From: Gammaproteobacteria bacterium | GTDB lineage: Bacteria; Pseudomonadota; Gammaproteobacteria; S012-40 | Direction: 5' to 3' | Assembly: GCA_029857925.1 (NCBI GenBank) | Contig: JAOUGF010000003.1 | Location: forward strand, 1-18,824 | DNA length: 18,824 nt | In this document: in pieces, positions 7,761 to 13,445 of the stretch | Layout: every line of letters starts with the position of its first letter | Numbering within the stretch: position 1 is the first letter of the stretch | Program-made: the position numbers and the translations under genes | The notes under the pieces: generated by a model | What the model saw: only the letters and a program-made list of their open reading frames with translations | Told to the model about the DNA's origin: nothing | The model's database searches: none

Positions 7761-8831
7761 ATGGTAGTATTTGAAATGGTCAATGAGAAAGGCACCCTTA
7801 CAAAAAAAAGACTTGCGATTTCATTTGCTTTACAGATATCTGCAAACACACTGATCGCCATTTTACTTACGAGTATAGGCGGTCACTTCGAAATTAATTT
7901 CATTTTTTCCCAATATATCGGAATCCTTACGTTCGCCATTCTGCACCTATTGATGAATCTGTTTCAAGCAACGACTCCCACGCAGAAAATTATTATTTCA
8001 GCGGTATCTGTTGCGCTTGGCGCAGCGTCTGGCGCGTACCTGAGTATATGGACATTACGCCAATTTGGCTTTAATCAATTCGATTTGATCTTTGAAACGC
8101 TTTATCGGCCGATCTTGGTCGGCCTGGTCATCGGTGGATTGTTTATGTATTACTACTACTCCAAAGAGAAAATACTGGACATAGAACGCCGCATTCAAGT
8201 GGAGACGATGCACAGGCTGGCCGGAGAGAAACACTTGTTAGAAACCGAATTAAAACTCATACAAGCGCAAATCGAACCGCACTTTTTGTTCAACACGTTG
8301 GCCACTGTCAGCGGGTTGCTAGAACGCGATGCCGTCGCGGCGCGCAAAATGTTGGAAAATCTCATTGTTTATCTGCGCACCAGCTTGGCGCGCACCCGCA
8401 CCGGCGAATTGACGTTGAGTGAGGAGATCGAATTGCTGAGGGCCTATCTTTCTATTATGCGCATGCGCATGGGTGAACGATTGACCTATGAATTAGACAT
8501 TCCACCCGCATTATTAGCGATCCCGTTTCCACCACTGTTGATCCAGCCCTTAGTCGAAAATGCGATTCACCACGGACTGGAGCCCAAGATAAACGGCGGT
8601 CACCTGCGCGTTTCCGCATCCGTGCTAAACCAGATGTTGACCGTTAACGTCGAGGACAATGGGTTGGGAATCAAGGCCGATTGGTCTCCAGGCGTTGGGC
8701 TAGAGAACGTACGTGCGCGCCTGAAATTGCTTTATGGTGAATCCGCACGTTTGGAGTTTGTAGATAAGCCGCAAGGCGGCGTCACCGTGCAAATGCAGAT
8801 ACCGCAACCTGAATCTCCGAGGACGCCATGA
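7761..8831 (+). CDS. Sensor histidine kinase, LytS/YehU-type (His_kinase family)
   Basis: 356-residue inner-membrane kinase. Four transmembrane helices lie at about 19-39, 49-69, 77-99 and 115-133, with very short loops and no large periplasmic domain, so the signal is probably sensed within the membrane. A coiled linker (134-166) leads to the H-box QIEPHFLFNTL with phospho-acceptor H174. The ATP-binding part has the N-box QPLVENAIHHG (N267), G1 VEDNGLGI (297-304) and G2 GVGLENVRARL (311-321), all typical of the LytS/AlgZ class. Start: ATG 7761 is preceded by a weak GAG; ATG 7776 is an alternative. It follows the barrel gene by 25 bases and overlaps the regulator gene (ATGA). It probably monitors or controls the upstream transport operon. 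Confidence 0.95.
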   Translation: MVVFEMVNEKGTLTKKRLAISFALQISANTLIAILLTSIGGHFEINFIFSQYIGILTFAILHLLMNLFQATTPTQKIIISAVSVALGAASGAYLSIWTLRQFGFNQFDLIFETLYRPILVGLVIGGLFMYYYYSKEKILDIERRIQVETMHRLAGEKHLLETELKLIQAQIEPHFLFNTLATVSGLLERDAVAARKMLENLIVYLRTSLARTRTGELTLSEEIELLRAYLSIMRMRMGERLTYELDIPPALLAIPFPPLLIQPLVENAIHHGLEPKINGGHLRVSASVLNQMLTVNVEDNGLGIKADWSPGVGLENVRARLKLLYGESARLEFVDKPQGGVTVQMQIPQPESPRTP

Positions 8832-9577
8832 ATATTATTATCGCGGATGACGAGCCCTTGTTGCGGTTGCACTTAAAAGAAAAATTGGTGCTACTGTGGC
8901 CACAGGCCACACTGATCGCAGAGGCCAGCGACGGTGTTCAAGCCACAAAGGCGATCACCGACCTGTGCCCGGATGTTGCTTTTTTGGATATCCGGATGCC
9001 GGGGCTGGATGGGCTGGAGGTGGCACGCATCACCGCTGGGCGCTGTCATATTGTGTTCGTCACCGCGTATGAACAACACGCGGTGCAGGCCTTTGAACAA
9101 CATGCAGTGGATTATTTATTAAAGCCCTATAGCGATGCACGCCTCGAACAGACCATCGCACGTCTTAAAGCGATAAACTCACCACCTGCGGAAAATGCCG
9201 CTATCCACGCGGTTATCGCTCAACTGTCTCATCTACAGCCGTCCATTGCCGCCCCGTTGCGCTGGCTGAGGGTCGCCAGCGGACAGGAAACGCGCTTGGT
9301 AAATGTCGAAGACGTGGTCTATTTCGAGGCCGATGAAAAATATACCAGTGTATACACCACGACTGCCGAATACCTCATACGCACACCGTTAAAAGAATTG
9401 GAGACTCAGCTCAACGCGGAGACGTTTTGGCGCGTGCATCGATCGGTCATCGTCAATGCCGCGTTTATCGAATCGGCGACGCGTACGCTGGATGGGCGCT
9501 ATCATGTGGGCTTGAGGGGGCGTAGTAATATACTCACCGTCAGCCGCGCCTACGCTGCGTTGTTTAAACAAATGTAA
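8828..9577 (+). CDS. LytTR-family response regulator
   Basis: 249-residue cytoplasmic DNA-binding regulator, cognate to the kinase encoded just upstream (4-base ATGA overlap). The receiver domain (1-115) has the acidic pair D7/D8, phospho-acceptor D54 in FLDIRMPG, T79 and K99 (LLKP). After a linker, residues 146-249 form a LytTR domain: WLRVASGQETRLVNVEDVVY, FEADEKYTSVYT, RTPLKELETQL, FWRVHRSVIVN, then the terminal VSRAYAALFKQM. LytTR proteins such as AlgR bind direct repeats with a CCGTT-like core upstream of targets. Sharing a transcript with the transport genes suggests autoregulation of the operon, but I could not demonstrate a paired binding site. No clear terminator follows. Confidence 0.96.
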   Translation: MNIIIADDEPLLRLHLKEKLVLLWPQATLIAEASDGVQATKAITDLCPDVAFLDIRMPGLDGLEVARITAGRCHIVFVTAYEQHAVQAFEQHAVDYLLKPYSDARLEQTIARLKAINSPPAENAAIHAVIAQLSHLQPSIAAPLRWLRVASGQETRLVNVEDVVYFEADEKYTSVYTTTAEYLIRTPLKELETQLNAETFWRVHRSVIVNAAFIESATRTLDGRYHVGLRGRSNILTVSRAYAALFKQM

Positions 9578-9644
9578 CCCACACACAAAAACCACCATGC
9601 TGGATTGTATCCGTCAAAAATGGCAATCACCTTTGGCTTTGGCT

Positions 9645-9653
9645 TGGTATAAT
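9645..9653 (+). promoter_or_regulatory. Extended -10 promoter of the DUF3943 gene (leaderless)
   Basis: TGGTATAAT is a perfect extended -10 element (TGn + TATAAT consensus); no good -35 box is needed or seen. The expected start of transcription, about 7 bases after the hexamer, falls on or next to the A of the ATG at 9660. There is no Shine-Dalgarno sequence in front of that ATG, consistent with a leaderless mRNA. Confidence 0.6.
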
Positions 9654-9659
9654 GGCACT

Positions 9660-10439
9660 ATGCTGAAACACTTATTTTGGTATGTTCTAATTATTGTGGT
9701 TTCATTGTTTGCGATCACAAATACCCCTGTTTACGCACAAAATTTTTCTGATCAGAAATCGGTAAATAATTCTTTCGTTTATGGTTTTCATAGTAACGAT
9801 CCGTTATTGATGAGCGCCCTACCCAAAAAAAAGCAAGATTGGGCAGGTTTGACGCGCGATACCGGGGTGTTTATGGCGACACAATTCCTTGCGATAGGCG
9901 CCCTCTACGCAATGCCTGTAGAGGTATCTGGATGGACGCGCGAAGACAAAGAACAACCTATCTATAAACGCTGGAAGGAGCACACCCAGCAAATAGTGTG
10001 GGACAAAGACGCGTGGTATATCAACTATATGCTACACCCCTATTGGGGCGGCACGTACTATATTCGCGCGCATGAAAGGGGCTTTGGCGAAGTTGGGTCA
10101 TTTTGGTTTGCGATGCTATTGTCCTCCTTGTTTGAATACGGTGGCGAGGCCTTGTTTGAACCTGCGTCACTGCAAGATGTGTTGGTCACTCCGATCATGG
10201 GTATCATGGTAGGTCGGTGGTTTGAGGAGATACGCGCGCCGATACTCCTCAAACACGATCGGGATAACTATGAACAATGGGTACTGTGGTTGACAGATCC
10301 GATAGGTATCGCCAGCCGTTGGTTAGAGCGCAAAACGCATTGGAATGCAACGTTTGGCTTCGCGCATATTACAACGGCTTATTCTCTCGACAATCACGTG
10401 TCGCAGACGCCCACATTGGGGCTTAAAGTGCATTTCTAG
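9660..10439 (+). CDS. DUF3943 family secreted protein
   Basis: 259-residue protein with the DUF3943 signature; function unknown. I chose ATG 9660 because it opens a clean signal peptide (MLKHLFWYVLIIVVSLFAIT, cut near residue 26 after VYA). The in-frame ATG at 9597 adds a polar extension, has no ribosome binding site, and lies upstream of the promoter at 9645-9653. The family core is clear: WDKDAWYINYMLHPYWGG, TYYIRAHERGFG, SLFEYGGEALFEPASLQDV, LVTPIMGIMVGRW. The conserved His, Arg and Glu residues, with a strand-like C-terminus ending in Phe (TPTLGLKVHF), suggest an outer-membrane or periplasmic location. It follows the regulator gene by 82 bases, so it may be a target of, rather than part of, the upstream operon. 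It converges with tonB, with only 23 bases between stop codons. Confidence 0.85.
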   Translation: MLKHLFWYVLIIVVSLFAITNTPVYAQNFSDQKSVNNSFVYGFHSNDPLLMSALPKKKQDWAGLTRDTGVFMATQFLAIGALYAMPVEVSGWTREDKEQPIYKRWKEHTQQIVWDKDAWYINYMLHPYWGGTYYIRAHERGFGEVGSFWFAMLLSSLFEYGGEALFEPASLQDVLVTPIMGIMVGRWFEEIRAPILLKHDRDNYEQWVLWLTDPIGIASRWLERKTHWNATFGFAHITTAYSLDNHVSQTPTLGLKVHF

Positions 10440-10462
10440 AAAATACACATATACTCTTTGTC

Positions 10463-11338
10463 TTATTCGTCATGCTCAACAACAAACGGAATTCCACGCT
10501 CCAACTCGGTAGCGACATAACGACCGTTAACGCGCGCGGGACGAAATTTTAGCGCCTTTGCCAAACGTACTGCGGCGGCGGCAAACCCATGTCCCGGGTC
10601 GTTCAATGCAATCGCCTGCACGACACTGCCATCATCATCAATAATGATTTTTACGCGCACCTCGGCCTCTATACCCAGCTTTTTCGCCTCTGGCGGATAA
10701 AACGAGTTTTTCTGTTTCGCGCTCAGATTTTCCAAATATTCCGGCATTTCAGTCACCAAATATAACGGTGCATATTCGGCGGCTTTGTACGGCTTCACCG
10801 TTTCAGGCGCCGTCGCTTTTTCCGCAATTTCCCCATGCAGTGTATTACCGACACCGACTTTAAATGACCCCTTCGCACTGGTAGACGACAACGATATCCC
10901 CGTCACCAACACCGGCGGCGGAGTGGGCTTTACTGCCCCCACCACGGGCGGTGGCGGTGCAACGGGGGCCTCCACAGGGGGGGGCGGTGGCACAACGGGT
11001 TGTGCACGCTTTTTCGGTTTGGGCAGTGGTCGTGGCGTGTCAACCTGCTCGATCACCGCCATCTCAATTTTTTCGATATGCACTTTTGTCGCCGGTTCAC
11101 GCGCGCTACCCAGCCACCCAAGTGCTAGCATGGTTGCATGGATAAGCGCACTCGCCAGGCAGGTCAGTGCAATCACCTTAAGTGGAGACAAGGTATCCCA
11201 ACGTGTTGCGCGCGCCTCGTACACCTCGATGTCCGTGCGCGGAATAATACGCGCGCGTGAAGGTTTGGCAACGCGTGTAGCATACTTTGTAGCCGCGATG
11301 CCGTGCGTGTTGATTTCCACCTTCGTCGCGATATCCAC
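10463..11338 (-). CDS. tonB: TonB-family energy transducer with long cytoplasmic N-terminus
   Basis: 291-residue inner-membrane-anchored protein that passes proton-motive energy from ExbB/ExbD to outer-membrane receptors. It starts with GTG (11338-11336), sharing one base with the exbD stop (TAGTG); the next Met lies inside the membrane helix, so GTG is required. Seen: residues 1-52 are cytoplasmic and basic, much longer than the usual ten or so; a transmembrane helix at about 53-75 contains the conserved S-x3-H motif (S63, H67); a Pro-rich periplasmic spacer runs 101-142; the TonB C-terminal domain (about 195-290) includes YPPEAKKLGIEAEVRVKIII, DDDGSVVQAIAL and ALKFRPARVNG. Last gene of the receptor/lipoprotein/exbB/exbD/tonB operon, so it probably energises those receptors specifically. 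Confidence 0.95.
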   Translation of the reverse strand: MDIATKVEINTHGIAATKYATRVAKPSRARIIPRTDIEVYEARATRWDTLSPLKVIALTCLASALIHATMLALGWLGSAREPATKVHIEKIEMAVIEQVDTPRPLPKPKKRAQPVVPPPPPVEAPVAPPPPVVGAVKPTPPPVLVTGISLSSTSAKGSFKVGVGNTLHGEIAEKATAPETVKPYKAAEYAPLYLVTEMPEYLENLSAKQKNSFYPPEAKKLGIEAEVRVKIIIDDDGSVVQAIALNDPGHGFAAAAVRLAKALKFRPARVNGRYVATELERGIPFVVEHDE

Positions 11339-11745
11339 TAGGGTTTTTTCTCAATTTGAATCGCGAATTTTGTGATGCCTAGCGTCTTCAACAGATCTAA
11401 CACATGCACCACTGCGCCGTGCGTGGCCGCCTTGTCGGCGCCTATGACTGCTTGCAGGTCGGTCATTTTTGCCGTGGATTCTTTTACCGATGCTATCAAC
11501 GCCTCGTCGGACACCTGAGCGCCGTCTAAATAGACCTTACCGTCTTTCGTCACAGTCAAGGCCAATGTCTTGGCTGTCGTCTCGCCACCGGCTGCGGCCT
11601 GCGGCAATTCCACCTCGATGGCCTCTTTGACGATATACGTGGCCGTCACCATAAAGATAATCAACAACACCAACATCACATCTACAAACGGCGTGACATT
11701 GATGCCTGTGATTTCAAATTCATTTTGTTCGTTATTGACTGCCAT
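11338..11745 (-). CDS. exbD: ExbD/TolR-type biopolymer transport protein
   Basis: 135-residue inner-membrane protein of the proton-driven motor that powers TonB. A short cytoplasmic N-terminus ends in INVTPFVDVMLVLLIIFMVT, the family hallmark. D22 in this single transmembrane helix (about 20-38) is the essential protonatable Asp. The periplasmic domain has the usual elements: VELPQA, LALTVTKDGKVYLDG, VIGADKAATHGAVVHVLDLL and GITKFAIQIE. GAGAGG six bases before the ATG supports the start. It follows exbB by 20 bases and overlaps the GTG of tonB by one base. It resembles ExbD rather than TolR because of its tonB and receptor neighbours. Confidence 0.96.
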   Translation of the reverse strand: MAVNNEQNEFEITGINVTPFVDVMLVLLIIFMVTATYIVKEAIEVELPQAAAGGETTAKTLALTVTKDGKVYLDGAQVSDEALIASVKESTAKMTDLQAVIGADKAATHGAVVHVLDLLKTLGITKFAIQIEKKP

Positions 11746-11765
11746 AGTGGGCCTCTCTACGTTAT

Positions 11766-12449
11766 CTAACGGCGTTTTCCACTGTCAACTTCCGCGACTA
11801 CCGTTTTCAAGTGACTGGCTAACGCATAACCGATCACCTCGCTACGCGCGATGATGGTTTTTAGCCAACGCCCAAACCCGTTGTAGACGGCGACGGCGGG
11901 TATCGCGACCATTAAACCGAGTGCCGTCGCAACCAAGGCCTCGGAAATGCCCGCCATAATATTGGTTGCGCCGCCGGTAACGGCGCCAAGTTTGGCATTG
12001 ATTGCAAGCGCTGCGAATGCCTTAATGATGCCCAGCACGGTACCAAACAGACCTATGAAGGGTGCGTTATTGCCTAACGTGCCTAGATAGGCGAGGTAGT
12101 GTTCGTATTTTATCCGCTCGCGTGCGATGGTCGCGCGCACAATCTCTTCCACGGCCTCCGCCCCTCGCGCAGCGCCCTTCACCCCTAGGCGCACAACCTC
12201 GGCCTCCAAACCGCGTCTGCCGCCTACTGCACGCACCGCGCCTTCTAAATCCCCCATCATCAATTGATCGCTTACTGCGTCAATGTTACCCATCGAGTTT
12301 CGCCGATAATAGATAAAACGCTCCAACATCACCGCCATCGACGCGATGGATAACAAGATTAACAACCAGATTACCCAACCCGTGCCCAGTGTTTCAAAGA
12401 TACGCGCAAATAAATCAATAATCGGTTCATTCATCGCCGTTTGATTCAC
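11766..12449 (-). CDS. exbB: ExbB/TolQ/MotA-family proton channel protein
   Basis: 227-residue inner-membrane protein forming the pentameric channel around ExbD. Three transmembrane segments are seen: about 22-43 (GWVIWLLILLSIASMAVMLE), about 122-148 with the hallmark LGTLGNNAPFIGLFGTVLGI, and about 168-190 (ISEALVATALGLMVAIPAVA), where E170 corresponds to the conserved channel Glu. The large cytoplasmic loop (about 44-120) is typical. The start is GTG 12449-12447, fixed by AAGGAG at 12462-12457 with a 7-base spacer; the ATG five codons later is too far from that site. It lies 18 bases after the lipoprotein gene and 20 bases before exbD in one transcript. Confidence 0.96.
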   Translation of the reverse strand: MNQTAMNEPIIDLFARIFETLGTGWVIWLLILLSIASMAVMLERFIYYRRNSMGNIDAVSDQLMMGDLEGAVRAVGGRRGLEAEVVRLGVKGAARGAEAVEEIVRATIARERIKYEHYLAYLGTLGNNAPFIGLFGTVLGIIKAFAALAINAKLGAVTGGATNIMAGISEALVATALGLMVAIPAVAVYNGFGRWLKTIIARSEVIGYALASHLKTVVAEVDSGKRR

Positions 12450-12456
12450 ACTTTTA

Positions 12457-12462
12457 CTCCTT
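12457..12462 (-). promoter_or_regulatory. Shine-Dalgarno site fixing a GTG start for exbB
   Basis: AAGGAG on the minus strand, 7 bases before GTG 12449. It is the best-matched site in the operon and decides the start over the ATG at 12434. Confidence 0.8.
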
Positions 12463-12467
12463 ATCTT

Positions 12468-13445
12468 TTATTGAAGATTGATTTGGCGCTGTGTCCAAGC
12501 GACACCGCCACGGCCATCGCGCACTACCAACCAAATGTTCACCGGTGTAGTGGGCTTGTCGGCAGGTTCCCGCCATTCCGTGGCGACACCCTCGTTGATC
12601 GGGCGTAGCAGACGCGGGTCGGGCTGCGTGGTGGTCTCGGACTTGAATGAACCTGCGTCCGCGTACCACGCAAATGTATATTGCTCTCTGCGTGCGTCCA
12701 TCTGCCCGGTAATACGATTATATTCTGTGTAGTCTTCCATCCCGGAAACCGTAGGCGCGATATCATACGCACACACCCTTTTTTTGCTGCCATCGTCGAG
12801 TGTGACGCGCTTGGCCTCGGAACAATTCGAATAGGTGAAATTCATCGTCGTCGGCATTGTGGGCGCAACCACGCCCTCTATCTCTATCGCGTCCAACGTC
12901 GGATTGTGGTTAGGCGTTAAATTGGTCGTAGAGACCGCAATTCTTTTGGTCGCGTATAAACCCGTCCCATTGTCATCCACGTTAAATTGCACGCGTATCT
13001 CGGGCACCAGCAAGGCAGTGCCCGCATTCAACGCGGCCGTCAATGTCGCCGGGATCGCAATCACCGCCGTTAGCGGCAAACTGGAACTGGCGCCGCTGGA
13101 AACCAACTGATAATCCGTGTCGTCGCACCGTGCCGACGTGACAGCGCCACCGCCCCCCGGCCCGCCCCCGCCGCCTCCTGCAGGATTAGGCCCCGCCGTC
13201 GGCGCAACTTGGCAATAGCCCCATTCATAACTAAGCGTCGCACCGGGGGAACCCGGTTCCACCACAATCGCCGTTACTCCGAGGTTGCCGCTCATCGGCA
13301 AGGTTGCCTTCGTCAGTTCGGGGGGTTCTGCGACAATCGCAATAATACGCCGATCTTTGATGATCCCTGCAGTATCAAATTTAGTGCATGACGAGGTAAC
13401 TGCCAACGCACAGGCGATGATAACCACATAAATAACGCCGCGCAT
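12468..13445 (-). CDS. Putative lipoprotein with polyglycine tract and Ig-like C-terminus
   Basis: 325 residues; no named family recognised. The N-terminus MRGVIYVVIIACALAVTSSC is a lipoprotein-like signal with acylatable C20, though Thr at -3 is not the ideal lipobox residue. The mature chain has four further Cys (C78, C107, C208, C225), enough for two disulfides, and a Gly-rich tract at 89-100 that looks like a flexible loop. The C-terminal third (QYTFAWYADAGSFKSETTTQ, then EWREPAD, then VNIWLVVRDGRGGVAW) has the W-x-G-x-F, W-x-P and VVRDGRGG pattern of Ig/PKD-like folds in bacterial surface lipoproteins. Its ATG abuts the stop codon of the receptor gene (TAAATG), so the two are co-translated. 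A substrate-binding role at the outer membrane, loosely like SusD with SusC, is inference. Confidence 0.75.
   Translation of the reverse strand: MRGVIYVVIIACALAVTSSCTKFDTAGIIKDRRIIAIVAEPPELTKATLPMSGNLGVTAIVVEPGSPGATLSYEWGYCQVAPTAGPNPAGGGGGGPGGGGAVTSARCDDTDYQLVSSGASSSLPLTAVIAIPATLTAALNAGTALLVPEIRVQFNVDDNGTGLYATKRIAVSTTNLTPNHNPTLDAIEIEGVVAPTMPTTMNFTYSNCSEAKRVTLDDGSKKRVCAYDIAPTVSGMEDYTEYNRITGQMDARREQYTFAWYADAGSFKSETTTQPDPRLLRPINEGVATEWREPADKPTTPVNIWLVVRDGRGGVAWTQRQINLQ

Noticed and set aside
9597..9659. Start of the DUF3943 gene at ATG 9597
   Set aside because: No ribosome binding site, polar extension before the signal peptide, and it lies upstream of the extended -10 promoter.
10785..11375. 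196-codon plus-strand frame opposite tonB
   Set aside because: A shadow of the Pro-rich TonB coding sequence (Gly-rich on the reverse strand); no ribosome binding site and no family resemblance.
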